Assembly: GCA_030545055.2 (NCBI GenBank)
Contig: CM061536.1
Span: 9,728,064 to 9,792,063, forward strand
Direction of reading: 5' to 3'
From: Neoaliturus tenellus
Taxonomy: Eukaryota; Arthropoda; Insecta; Hemiptera; Cicadellidae
DNA: 64,000 nt
The notes below the pieces were generated by a model that was not told the origin of the DNA, did no database searches, and worked only from the letters and a program-made list of their open reading frames with translations. This document shows positions 34,042 to 45,366 of the stretch, piece after piece (position 1 is the stretch's first letter; every line of letters begins with the position of its first letter). Position numbers and translations under genes: made by a program.

Positions 34042-35463
34042 ATGTTTGTCAAAATGAAGTGCATTATATTTGTTCTCCTGTTGGGTATAGTTAATATAAG
34101 TGTAGAAAGTTCTAAAAAGACAAGAGACCGCATCTTTCCAATGCGAAAAACTAGGAGGATAACAGTGGAAACAATAGAAAGTAAAAATGGTCCAGGAAAA
34201 CCACTTTTCTTAACTCCTCTTTTACAATCTGGTAACATCAAGAAGGCCCAGCGTCTTTCTAAAGTGACACCCGACATTGGTAACACTACAAGCTACTCTG
34301 GATTTTTCACAACGAAAGAAAAATGTGGTAACAACTTATTCTTCTGGTTTTTCCCAGCTCAAGAGGACTGGGAGAATGCTCCACTCGTGCTGTGGCTCCA
34401 AGGAGGGCCCGGGGCCTCATCCATGTTTGGTCTCTTTGAAGAAAATGGTCCATTTAACCACTTCCCAGATGGGTTGGAGGAAAGAAAATATTCTTGGAAT
34501 GTCAAGAACAATCTCTTATACATAGATCAACCGGTAGGCACTGGCTTCAGCTTCACAAAAAACAATTGCTATGTGAAGGACGAAATAGAAGTTGGAGAGG
34601 ACTTATACTCAGCCCTTGTACAATTCTTACAACTTTTCCCAAATCTACAGAAGAATAAGTTTTTCATAACTGGTGAATCATTTGGAGGCCATTATGTACC
34701 AGCCATCGGTTACACAATCCACAAAAAAAATCCATCCGCAAAACTTAAAATCAATCTTGCTGGTTTGATGATTGGTGACGGTTGGACGGATCCAAGAGAA
34801 CAAATAAACTATGGGGATTATTTATATCAAGCAGGTTTGATTGACGACAATGAAAGAGATCAGTTTTACCAGTTACAAAAGTTATTTGTTCAACAAATTG
34901 ATGGTAAAAATTGGGGAGGAGCTTTTGAATCTTGGGGCGAGATAATGAGTTTATTCGATCGGTACTCAGGTGTTAACGTCTACAACTATCTTCCACAACC
35001 AACGGATCCAAGTGACTGGGATGTATTCATTCAAACTGTAACCACTCGTCGAGCAATACATGTGGGCAACCTAGAATATGATGAAGAGTCTGATGTGGTT
35101 TATGAGTACCTTACGAATGACATGGTGCAATCTGTAAAGCCTTTTGTAGAGGTATTGCTGGACAGTGGATATCCAATAGTTTTTTACAATGGTCAAGTGG
35201 ATGTCATCTGTGCCTATCCCATGGAAATCAACTTCCTCCGTTCTCTCGAATGGTCTGGCCAGGCCGAATACTTGAATGCCACCAGAAGTCACTGGATAGA
35301 AGATGATCAACTCGCTGGCTACATTAAAGTCGGCAAAAACCTCGCGGACGTGTTGGTGAGAGACGCAGGTCACATGGTTCCCTCGGACCAACCCTTCTGG
35401 GCTTACCAGCTGGTCAACAAGTTCACTTCCGGTGGTATTGAAGCACTCATCAGTGGGAAGTAA
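34042..35463 (+). CDS. CPVL: Secreted serine carboxypeptidase, CPVL/vitellogenic type
   Basis: Removes C-terminal residues from peptides (family S10), in lysosomes or outside the cell. I place the start at ATG 34042 (A at -3), giving 473 residues. The frame opens upstream at 33979 but has no earlier ATG. Residues 1-22 form a signal peptide (MFVKMKCIIFVLLLGIVNIS). The S10 landmarks follow: WLQGGPGASSMFGLFEENGP (oxyanion region), YIDQPVGTGFSF, TGESFGGHYVPA with nucleophile Ser213, YNGQVDVICAY with Asp387, and RDAGHMVPSDQP with His444. Length fits CPVL-type enzymes (about 450-480). Possible N-glycosylation at Asn81 (NTT) and Asn412 (NAT). No intron interrupts it, which is notable for this family and may mean retroposition, though the frame is intact. 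A poly(A) signal AATAAA lies at 35588-35593. Confidence 0.93.
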   Translation: MFVKMKCIIFVLLLGIVNISVESSKKTRDRIFPMRKTRRITVETIESKNGPGKPLFLTPLLQSGNIKKAQRLSKVTPDIGNTTSYSGFFTTKEKCGNNLFFWFFPAQEDWENAPLVLWLQGGPGASSMFGLFEENGPFNHFPDGLEERKYSWNVKNNLLYIDQPVGTGFSFTKNNCYVKDEIEVGEDLYSALVQFLQLFPNLQKNKFFITGESFGGHYVPAIGYTIHKKNPSAKLKINLAGLMIGDGWTDPREQINYGDYLYQAGLIDDNERDQFYQLQKLFVQQIDGKNWGGAFESWGEIMSLFDRYSGVNVYNYLPQPTDPSDWDVFIQTVTTRRAIHVGNLEYDEESDVVYEYLTNDMVQSVKPFVEVLLDSGYPIVFYNGQVDVICAYPMEINFLRSLEWSGQAEYLNATRSHWIEDDQLAGYIKVGKNLADVLVRDAGHMVPSDQPFWAYQLVNKFTSGGIEALISGK

Positions 35464-35587
35464 AAAGTGTTGAAGAGTTGCTTTAAACATTTTTGGCTCC
35501 AAATATTTTTATGTTTTTGGAATTACATTGCTCTAGCATTTTGTAAAATAAGTTTATTCCAGCCTTTCGTTAGACTTCAGAAATAAG

Positions 35588-35593
35588 AATAAA
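35588..35593 (+). terminator. CPVL: Carboxypeptidase poly(A) signal
   Basis: AATAAA 125 bases after the stop of the carboxypeptidase gene, in AT-rich sequence. Confidence 0.5.
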
Positions 35594-35864
35594 AAATGAT
35601 TTAAAGTTTAAATACACATTTTTGTATTTCAAAATCTCTATCCCTATTCCTAGATTAGTATAAATATTGTTTATCATTGTAAATTAAAACAAAACCATTT
35701 TAATACACTTCTTTTACTTAAAATATTTTGGAAATATTTTACATTAATTAAAAATAGAAAAAGTTACAGACTCCGCAGATTCTTTTCGTATCAGGTACCT
35801 TTGTAGTTGTTCGGAGTAATAGTTTTAGATGGAATCGGTTCTGGAGTGGAGAGAGCAACAATGA

Positions 35865-37052
35865 CAGGGTTGCCACAGACATTAAAAGTCAGGAATAGTC
35901 AGGATTTTTGGGTTTTGGTCAGGAAAAGTCAGGAAAATGTTTGAAAAAGTGCCGTAAGTCAGGAAAAAATAGGATAAAAGTGCCAAAAGTCAGGAAAATT
36001 TGCAGTGGCACAATCCGACCGCCTCGATTTTTGATTGCTCCCATAAAACAAAAGTACTAATTTATGGGTAAAATGTATTAATTTTATACATAAATTTATT
36101 AATAATGTACTTCATGTATATTTTTATTGTGTTATAATGTTAGTTTTTACATTATTATTGGAACACTTTTTTCCCCATAGGGAATACTCTATTATGGTAA
36201 CATGGTAAGAGCTAAGGCCGAGACCATATTCCTTTTTTGTTTTGAGGTCCATAGAAGCCAAAAACACTTTTCGTTCAAATTCATATAGCCTATATTGTAT
36301 ATAGTATATCTTTATATGCATCCATTTATACAATAACTTTTGAAAGAAACTTTTGATTTAGATTAAATATGGTATGAATGTGTACGACAGCTTTCTTCAT
36401 GTTAAGTTTGAAAACTAGGTTGATCTGTATGGGAACAGGGTTTTATGGGGTTTCAAAAGGTCCAAAATGGGTATTTTTGTATTTTAAGTTTTTGTTAATT
36501 ACCCCCCCCCCCCCCCCCATATTTTTTTTAATTCATCAATTTTTAGAGACCGTTCAAAAGTACTTAAAAAAATAATATTTAGTATTTTCAATCATTCACT
36601 TGTTACAGATGAAATTAAAAAAAAGTTTTGAAATGAATAAAACCAAGTACTGTATGTTGCCTATTTTTTAAACATTTCTCAATAAAAAACTCAATAGACC
36701 TATCTAATTTTACACTATATGTAAATAAAACATTATATATTTTCTGACATGGATTACCTAATAATTATATTTAAATATAACTGCAATGGTCTACTCATTT
36801 ATATCACCATATATATTTAGTTAATTAACTCAGCCATTGGAAATTCGCTGAGTATGCAGGTCTGCTGCGATAGGGTATATCAATAAAAATTTGAGCGATG
36901 GGCAACCATGAGGATGGAGGAGGTTGCATTAAAAAAACAAAAAACGAGTCTCAATTTGTAAAACCCCGCAGTTCCAAAAAGTCAGGAAAAATCTCTCAGA
37001 TTGGTCAGTAAAAGTCAGGGAAAAAGGCCTAGAAAATTCTGTGGCAACCCTG
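35865..37052. mobile_element. hAT-like element containing an H1 copy
   Basis: TIRs CAGGGTTGCCACAGA / CAGGGTTGCCACAGA, flanked by AATGA on both sides (35860-35864 and 37053-37057). Subterminal regions carry many GTCAGGAAAA repeats on both sides. No transposase. The CAGGGTTGCCA end is typical of hAT; the usual 8-bp duplication is seen only in part. Confidence 0.7.
36165..36878 (-). mobile_element. Hairpin-ended element (family H1), copy 5
   Basis: The left end reads ATACCCTATCGCAGCAGACC on the minus strand. The hairpin end near 36170 is eroded. It lies inside the hAT-like element. A poly-C run at about 36501-36518 is internal. Confidence 0.6.
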
Positions 37053-37708
37053 AATGAAATCCATAGGCGTTATTTCAGCATTCTGATTGGGGGGGGCAAG
37101 ATTTTCATAAGGTCATACCCCCTCCCCCCTTCCCACAAATACGCCAAACATCTTAAATTTCGCTAAAAACTGTCAATAAAAGCTAATTAAGTTTACATTG
37201 TGACAAGCTGTCCATAAAATGCTAACTTATAATATAATCTCACAAACGAATGAAAACAATACCGTGATGCATGTAAAATTTTACTATATAAGTTAACATG
37301 TTTCTATTTGTAGAAAGTCATTATTCTTCTGGAACTGCCAGTGGTTACTTTGATGTAAAACACCTTAAGAAATTTAATGGATTTAATTGGTTAATAGATA
37401 CTAAATAGTTAAAATAAAAAACATAATTTTATAACTATTTAGTTATTTTTATTGTCTATTATTTACAACTCTAAAGTTTTACAGTCGGATACATAGACAA
37501 AAACTCCATAGGTTTGTATGGTAAAATACATTGTTTTATCTTTATCAAAAATTAGTTTTTGACAAATCACTTTTGCAGTCTGCCGTATAAGGGACAAAAA
37601 ATAATTTAACATTTAACTACTGTTGGTTAGGATCAGTACAGCTACGGTATATTGCCCATTACATTACCTAAAAAAAATTAAATTGTTATTGAGGACAAGA
37701 GAGGTAAA

Positions 37709-39095
37709 TACCCCCCGTCGCAGCAGACCTGCGTACTCAGCGAATTTCCAAATTAGTAATATTAATTTTGACCAGCTAAACTTGTAAACAAAATTTCATC
37801 ACGTGCTCATAAATAGGGAAATAAATGTATATTCTCCTTAAGATAAATATAGGGAAAGAGTATGCAGGTATGCTGCCATGGGGGACACTAAAAGTAGGTT
37901 TTTAGCATAGAAAAAATTTATTTCGACCATATAAAGCCATATAGTAAGTTTCATCCAAGAAATCTAGAATGTATATATATATTCTAGATACTGTGGTTTC
38001 ATCAATATCCTATACTCTTATACGAGCAATGTTTGCTTGTTTGCTTGCTTGCACAATTATCTCAAAAACGGCTCCGACGATTTCCTTCAAATTTTGGAAT
38101 AAACTTAGTTTTACCTTAAAAATACGATTGAGATGGGTCTCGCCCCCAGGGAAAATCTAATTTTGCTAAAAATTAAAGTTTAAAATTACAAAATTTTAAC
38201 ATTGGGCTTATGGGTTGCCATGTTGGCAACGAATTAACAACATATAAACAAGAAGTACATTCAGAACTTCAAAAAGAAATGTAACAGCTGTTTATGTACT
38301 GCATATTAAATGTCAATAAAGTTTATTCTGATATTTAAATTTACATTTCACCGAGCAACGCTCGGTCCTCCTGGTACTCTGTCCATAAATAAAACAGTTT
38401 GCCTATTCTCCATATGATTAACATGGGAAAAGAGTATGCAGGTTTGCTGCCATGATAAGTACAAGAACCAAGATTTTTTATCTTAAATGGATGAATCTCA
38501 ACCAAATGAAGCTAAATACCAAGTTTCATCCAAAAATATTAGTTAATAAGTGAAATATTAACACATCCTTATTCTCCATAAGATTAACATTGGAGCCCCA
38601 AAAGACAATGTACTGTCTTTAGACTTTGTAATATCTCGGTAACCAATGGAGATAGAGCAAAGCTTCAAATTACTAAATTGTGTGTTTTTTTGAGCTTAAT
38701 CCAATGGTCAAAATAAAAATTTAAAATTTTTAAAATTTACATAAGAAAAATGCAAAAAACCCATTTTTGAGGTACAAAACCCCCCAAAACTACCCCTTCC
38801 GGTAGGTCGATATGTCTGGTTTACGAGCTCATCCGAATAAATGTAGGATTACACATCTCTACCAAATTTGGTGTCGATCGGACTATTTTTACGAGAGTTA
38901 TCGTGTCTAGGGACACATATATACATATATACATATATAAATATATACATATATACATATATATATAAAAAAATTTTAATGACTATTATTTTTGGTCTCT
39001 GGGCACCTCAAAACGAAAAAGTAACATGGTACCGGGCTTAGGTCTTACCATGAGACCTACGGTAATAGCTTATTCCCTATGGGAAATTCGCTAAA
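37709..39095 (+). mobile_element. Hairpin-ended element (family H1), copy 2, with nested insertion
   Basis: Complete: TACCCCCCGTCGCAGCAGAC at the left, TTCCCTATGGGAAATTCGCT then AAAAA at the right, TA/CATA microsatellite at about 38915-38967. It is interrupted by a Helitron-like element at 38008-38377 and by about 48 bases with a TCTAGAAT...ATTCTAGA palindrome just left of it. Confidence 0.7.
38008..38377 (+). mobile_element. Helitron-like non-autonomous element, precise boundaries
   Basis: The host H1 copy without insertion (16236-17180, minus strand) reads ATCAATATCTGTCC. Here it reads ATCAATA, then the insert, then TCTGTCC, so insertion was between A and T without duplication. The insert starts TCCTATACTCTTATACGAGC. 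It ends with the hairpin ACCGAGCAACGCTCGGT plus CCTCCTGGTAC, 370 bp in all. The A|T target, TC start and a 3' hairpin 11 bases from the end match Helitrons; the last four bases are GTAC and not the usual CTRR. Confidence 0.75.
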
Positions 39096-39456
39096 AATTA
39101 CTAAGTGATTAAAAAAAGATAAATAATGATTTACAAAATCATCTATACATATTTAATACGTGATACGAGTTTTTGTACAAGAGCTATATATACAAGAAAC
39201 TCATCCCACACTTTGCAATATATTTTAATGATTTTAGTGCTCGGCGTGAAGTTGTTTCTAAAGTGAATCGGTAAATTGTCCATTAAAAAGAGGGGACCTT
39301 CCGCTTCAAGTCCTTAAAGTTTGTTATTTTCCCATTTGATTACCCATCAGTAAGGAAATTGATTGATTTTCAAGTAAACAACAGTGTAAACATCGGACAT
39401 CAGCGAAGGTACTATATCTACCTTTTCACACGAAAGAGGTTATGTTTAACCAAGGC

Positions 39457-40589
39457 AAGGCTCCGGTCTACCTGAGCCCGAACGACGTCACCGAATGCCG
39501 CCTCGCGGCCGTAGCGCTAGGCGAGTTTGATGGCTGCAGACAGAGCAGATGGTGCAGAGGTTTACGGGAATCGCGTTTTAAAGTTAACTAATAAAGATAG
39601 AGATTGACTCTTAACTTTTTCTAAAAGTAGAGAGACGGATCTCGTCTTCTCTGGTTTTAGAATTTTTAAATACAATTTCTAGTTTCAGTTATAACTGTCT
39701 AAAATCATCTGTTTTTAGTGGCAAAAAGTTTTATAGATGCTGAGGTTTACGGGGATCGTGTTTTAAAACTAACCAATTAAGATAGAGATTGAATCTTAAC
39801 TTTTCTAAAATTAAAGAGACAGGTCTCTTCGGCTCTGTTTTTAGAATTTTTTAATAACATTTTTAATTTTAGCTATAGGCCTAACTGTCTAAAATCATCT
39901 GTTTTCTCGATGCAAATGCAAGGGTTTTTAGAACCCTGTTATCTTTTGCTAAATGCAGCCTAGAGCTACAACTAATGTGTCATATTAAAGAAAAATAACG
40001 GTGCTAAATTTCCTTTCTTACACTTTGGTTATCTCACTTTGGTAGTGTTATCAAGACTAATGGTAAACTTAAGTTAAAAATCGAGAAAAACAGATGATTT
40101 TAGACAGTTATAGCTAAAATTAGAAATTGTATTTAAAAATTCTAAAAACAGAGCCGACAAGATCCGTCTTTTTACTTTTAGGAAAAGTTAAGAGCCAATC
40201 TCTATCTTAATTGGTTAGAGCCAATCTTTATCTAATTGGTTAGTTTTAAAACACGATCGCCGTAAACCCCTGCATCTTTAAAACTTGCCCCTAGAAAAAA
40301 CAGACGATTTTAGACAGTTATAACTGAAATTATAAATTTAAAGAAAAAAAATTCTAAAAACAGAGAATACGAGATCCGTCTTTCTCCTTTTACAAAAAGT
40401 TAAGAGTCAATCTCTATCATAATTTGTTAATTTTGAAACACGATTCCCGTAAACCTCTGCAGCCATCAAACTCGCGGAACTCGCCTATTCTAAATACTAA
40501 ATGCGCCTAAACTCGCCTATTCTAAAAACTACGGCCGAGAGGCGGCATTCGGTAACGTCGCGTCGTTCGTGCAGGTAGACCGGAGCCTT
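39457..40589. mobile_element. Fold-back element with CG-rich ends
   Basis: TIRs AAGGCTCCGGTCTACCTG continue in both arms through CGAACGACG, ACCGAATGCCGCCTC and GGCCGTAG, then GGCGAGTTTGATGGCTGCAG or its partner. Most of the inside is also mirrored (CAGATGATTTTAGACAGTTA and complement), with extra partial copies. No coding. Confidence 0.7.
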
Positions 40590-40835
40590 AACAACTCAAC
40601 AGACGTGAGATGGGACTTCCTGCTACTCAGATGACGATTGCAATTTAAGAGTTTTGTGTAAATAATACGAATTAGACATTTTGTTAGTCTGATTCAGAAG
40701 TTTATAATTGTTATATACAAATTTCACCATATTACATAACCTAACATTTTAATTTCCAACTAAAAAAAAATCACCGAAATTATTGGGGGGGCAACTGCCC
40801 CCCCCCCCCCCCAAATGACGCCTATGATGAAATCC

Positions 40836-41480
40836 AAAAGATAAGGCCTTTTGCTCCAAAGGGCGACGCTGTTAAAGCCTCGGCAGCCACACAGCACCAA
40901 ATCGGAGCAGCCACTTTTCCACCTCTCGCTTGTAAAAACTTCTCGTCTTGCAAGGTAGGTAGTGATGCTGCCACTTTCTGTCGCTAAAATTTCACCAGGA
41001 AGAAAATATTACGTTAGAAAATCTAAACGTGAAAATTCACAATACAGTTTGAGAAAAATACAATAATACTGCAAGGGGGTGATAAACTGAAACCTATTTG
41101 TGGAGACAACATCACCATCTTGATTTTTAGGGGCCTTTTGCCCCTACAAGCCACTAGTTAGATAAATTTTCTCTATATGATAGTTTAGGTATTTGGAATC
41201 CAAAACTAATTTTATTTCTAGTATTTTCGGATGGATGATGAAAAATTTTATTTTTGTTTTCATTAATATAAATCAAGAGGATTTTTAGATACAATTGACG
41301 GGGATTAAGAACGGGAAAGTTTAAGTACAAAAGGTCAGTTGGATAGCATTGCCCCTTTCTCAAGATTGTTTTAATTGAATAAATAATTTGAATAAATGAT
41401 TTATTTCCATTACTTAAAAATAAGTGACAAAAAATGTAAATGCTTGGAAATTAACTGGCCACTTGTCCAGTAGTGTGGCC
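40836..41480. other. Interval without supported gene
   Basis: No recognisable coding or repeat ends; the 41154-41363 (-) open frame lacks motifs. Confidence 0.4.
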
Positions 41481-41802
41481 AGTGCAGTGATACTATTTAC
41501 AGTATTTTAATCGTTTCTTATCAGTCAGTCTAGCTCACTTGATAATACGTCCCTGTGGTGTCTAAGTATCTAACTACTTCAGCTTCATTACACAATCCTT
41601 TATACCATGGATCCATTATCCATATTGGATATAGTAGATATCAATCAAGTTCTATTCATGTGGAATCATAAAACTGTACCTGTTGTTATTGTCATTAATC
41701 CATCCATTATCCATTATAATTATAAATTTCTGAATGACTGCCAGTGGCTTCAGAACTGAAACAGATTCACCACCCCACACCAGCACTCCATACTGCAGCA
41801 TA

Positions 41803-44760
41803 CAAATACAAATACAAATAAAAATTCTTTATTGCATTAACACAACATACTGTCATTGGGCAATGTTTTAAATACAATAATTTTCATAGTTTTTTTTAAA
41901 TTTGTTTTTATACTACTTTGGTTAACAAATTCGGGCCATTGAGCATTTAAGGTACACTTTTTTAACATTATTATATTTTTTTACATTATACAAGTACAAA
42001 AAATATGAATAAATGCTTTTTCTCAATTTTCAGGGTTTTGTTCATAATTTATATATTCATTTACTGAGTAAAAGTTTGAAAAACTTTTGCCCTTTGAAGA
42101 AATTTTTCAATTTCTTTTTTCATTTTTCTTTCATCATTTATATTTTTAATTTTGTTGGGTAAAGAATTAAACAATTTAATACTCATGTAAAAAGGAGAAT
42201 TTTGAAAGAGACTTGAATGATGAGCTGGATAATGGAAATTTATATATTATATCTGGTATTAAATTTATGATTTTCATTTAAATCTTTAATATCAATGTTA
42301 TTATTAAAGACATTCAAATGAGACTTTTTAAAATGAATAAAGAAGGCAATGGCAATATATTTAACTGTTGAAATAACGGTTTACAATGGGTTCTGGGGTG
42401 TTTTTTACACATTACTCTAATCATTCTCTTTTGTAATTTAAATATTTGTTTACTTTCAATTGAATTCCCCCACAATTCAATTCCATAGGTTATTCTTGAA
42501 TGGAAATGGGCAAAATAGATAATTTTGAGGGTTTTTAAGTCGGTTATATTGGACAAAAAATGAATAGCATAAAATGCTTTATGTAATTTTTTTTAGCAGT
42601 AATGAAATATGAGACTTTCATTTCAAATTCTTGTCTAATTGTAAGCCTAAAAATTTTGTATTTTCTACTGTATTTATTGACCGGAAATTAGTTAATGTGA
42701 TTTTTTTTAGGTTACGATTTGTAAATTGCAAGAATTGTGTCTTATTTTGGTTTAACTTAAGACCATTTAATGTAAACCATTCTTCTAATTTATTTAAATT
42801 ATAGTCTATCATGATTTGTAATTTGCTAATGTCAGAGTCTGAGCATAGTAAAGAGGTGTCATCAGCATATAAAATCACTTCACAATTTTTAGTAACTACT
42901 GGTAAATCATTAATATAGATCAAAAATAAAAGTGGACCCAAAATTGAGCCTTGAGGAACCCCATTTTTAATATTGCTTTGAATGTCAAAGAAATTTTGGT
43001 CATTTATTGAAACACTTTGCCTTCTATTTATGAGGTAAGACTTAAGTAATGATAGTGCTTTTTTCTTTACCCCATAAAACTCTAATTTTTTTAATAATAG
43101 TTGATGATTTACACAATCAAAAGCTTTTGATAAATCACAGAATACTCCAGCGGCATACTGGGATTTATCAAGAAATTTTGACACTTTGTTAACAAAATTT
43201 GATATTGCCATAGTTGTAGTTTTTTTTTTCTTTTCTAAATCCAAATTGATTTGATATTAACAGATTATTTTATTCAAAATAGTTTATTAATTGATTATAA
43301 ATTGCTATTTCAAATATTTTTGAAAAGGTTGGAAGTAGAGATACCAGCCTATAATTCTCAATTAACTTAGGATTTTCACTTTTAAAAATAGGTACTGTTC
43401 GAGCAATCTTAAGTAATTGTGGGAATTCAGCTGTTTCAAACATAAGGTTTATTAAATGAGTTATGGGGGATAGTATATGGTTGTAACATATTTTAACTAG
43501 GGCTGGAGGAATTTCATCCCAACCACTTGACCATTTCATTTTAAGACTTTTTATAATTTGTTTTGTTTCACTTTCTAATACGGGTTCAAAGTTCAGTAAT
43601 GAACCACTTTTTAAATTAGAAGTTTCCATTATTTGAATAGCTTCCTCGATATTTGGGTTTAAGCTGAGATTTGTGCAAATGTTAATAAAATAATCATTGA
43701 AAATTGATGATATTTTGTTTGGATTATTGTATAAAATACCATCTAATTCAATTTCATTAATTTTCTTGTTATCATTATTATTTCTGGGTTCTTTTTTAAT
43801 TATATTCCATGTAGTTTTTATTTTGTTAGAAGATTTTTGTATTTTACTATTGTTATTTAATATTTTTGCTGTTCTTACACATTTTTTAAATATTTGTTTA
43901 TATTTACGGACGTATTTCAAAAAAACTTTCATCATTTGAAGTCTTAGCTATTTTGTGGAGTTGTTGTTTGTTATTGATGATATTTTTAACCCTTTGGTCA
44001 TCCATTCTTTCGCTGAACCTTTTCTTGGGGTTTCATGTATTTTTTTCAAAGGGAATGTTTCATTTAATATACTTACAAAAGTATTCGAAAATAGTTCATA
44101 TTTTTTGTTTACATCGAAGTTATGAGATAAATATAACGAATCCCTACATGCATTATCAATTTTTTAAATAAAGTTTTGAATATTATTGTCATTAAAAAAA
44201 CGTTTTTCTACACATTGATTATTTTGCTTAGCTAGTTGATTGTTGATTTCAAAATTAACAATTTGGCCTAAATGATCTGATAAACTAGTTTCTAATACAT
44301 TGGTAAAAGTTATAACATCATTAATATTTGTAATTACATTGTCTATACATGATTTAGAATTCTTTGTTATTCTTGTTGGAGAAGAAATACAAAATTTCAT
44401 ATTAAATAGTTGAATGATTTCTAAAAATTGGGACACATAGGATTTATCGTCATTAATATTGATATTAAAGTCCCCACATAATATTAATTTAGTCAAATAG
44501 TTCCTCCTAAAAATGTGGTTTAAAACACTATACAAACTTTCAAAAAATGCTTCTAAATATTGTTTGGTTTTGTTTGGGACTCTATAAACACATAGAATGG
44601 TTATCTTAAATTTTCCTTCAATATCAACACCACAACATTCAAAAATTTTAGATTTAGAAAAATTATTAATGTCTAATCTTTGTTTGAATGAGATGTGCTC
44701 CCCAATTAGTATAGCTGTCCCCCCTCTTTGGATGTCTGGTTTTTTTTTGTTTTTTTTGTA
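41803..44760 (-). mobile_element. LINE B, 5'-truncated, inserted in LINE A
   Basis: Flanked by CATA (41799-41802 and 44761-44764). The 3' end on the minus strand is CAATAAAGAATTTTTATTTG plus TATTTG repeats. It carries endonuclease, RT and C-terminal regions with frameshifts. Confidence 0.8.
42314..44760 (-). pseudogene. LINE B ORF2: endonuclease, RT, C-terminus, frameshifted
   Basis: Pieces in order on the minus strand. 44750-44164: endonuclease with RGGTAILIGEH, LILCGDFNININ, SCIDNVITNI and LSDHLGQ. 43935-43270: connector and RT start, with TTWNIIKKE, SSGWDEIPPALVKICYNH and ENYRLVSLLPTFSKIFE. 43244-42618: RT core with FCDLSKAFDCVNHQLL, NGVPQGSILGPLLFLIYIND, LYADDTSLL and NTKFLGLQLDKNLK. 42556-42314: HSRITYGIELWGNSIESKQ and PRTHCKPLFQQLNILPLPSL. 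Breaks lie near 44160-43940, 43260 and 42600. The YADD catalytic core and GDFN endonuclease motif remain, but no single frame joins them. The N-terminal endonuclease start and ORF1 are missing. Confidence 0.8.
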
Positions 44761-44864
44761 CATAGATTGTACAAAGGCGTATACACTCCTGCAGCGATCC
44801 AGGGTCAGCACCCGACTGAGCTTTCTGAAGGCATAAATCATTTTCCTAAGTTTTTTCTTTAAAT

Positions 44865-45366
44865 CGTCGCTTAAGAAACAACACCGCCAAAGTGACATTT
44901 TTGGCAAAATTGAGATTTTTGTATCTCTATGGAAACGCATGCATTTTACACGTCCTTGCGATGTAGTTTAGTGAAAATCCAACAGAATTCGCTGCTATTG
45001 TGATTCTTCTAACACCGCCTATCTCACTAACTAAAAAAACACTGCCTATGTCCACTTCAACCAGTTTTGTTCTGGCATGGTAGTCGACAAGAGATGGATG
45101 TCACTCTGCATAAGGTAAAAATTATTTACTGTTTTGATTGATTTCCATTGAATTTTAAGAGATCATAGATAGTGTTAGTTATCATCTTGGTTATAAAACA
45201 AACATTTTAAGAGTCAAATTAATAGCTTAAAGTGTTTTTTGGAGATAGGCGGAGTTATATCGTACTCTTCATGTAATACAACACCGCCTATATCCCTCGC
45301 GAGTTTTTTGGCTCTCCTGAAAAGTTTGCATTTTGTCACTTAGGCGGTGTTGTTTCTTAGGCGACG
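44865..45366. mobile_element. MITE with AAAT target duplication in LINE A
   Basis: TIRs CGTCGCTTAAGAAACAACAC / CGTCGCCTAAGAAACAACAC extend through CGCC-AAGTGACA. AAAT flanks both ends (44861-44864 and 45367-45370). Removing the element and one AAAT restores the LINE A frame HIQYLKKKLRK. Internal copies of ACACCGCCTATnTC echo the TIR. A 4-bp duplication fits Sola or Chapaev types (inference). Confidence 0.8.

Larger units (their letters stand above)
37063..40826. mobile_element. Large TIR element with 9-bp target duplication, filled with insertions
   Basis: Ends ATAGGCGTTATTT and, in complement, ATAGGCGTCATTT, followed by a G-run on each side. It is flanked by ATGAAATCC (37054-37062 and 40827-40835). 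The 9-bp duplication suggests a Mutator-like element (inference). The interior holds an H1 copy (37709-39095) and a fold-back element (39457-40589); no transposase remains. Confidence 0.65.
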
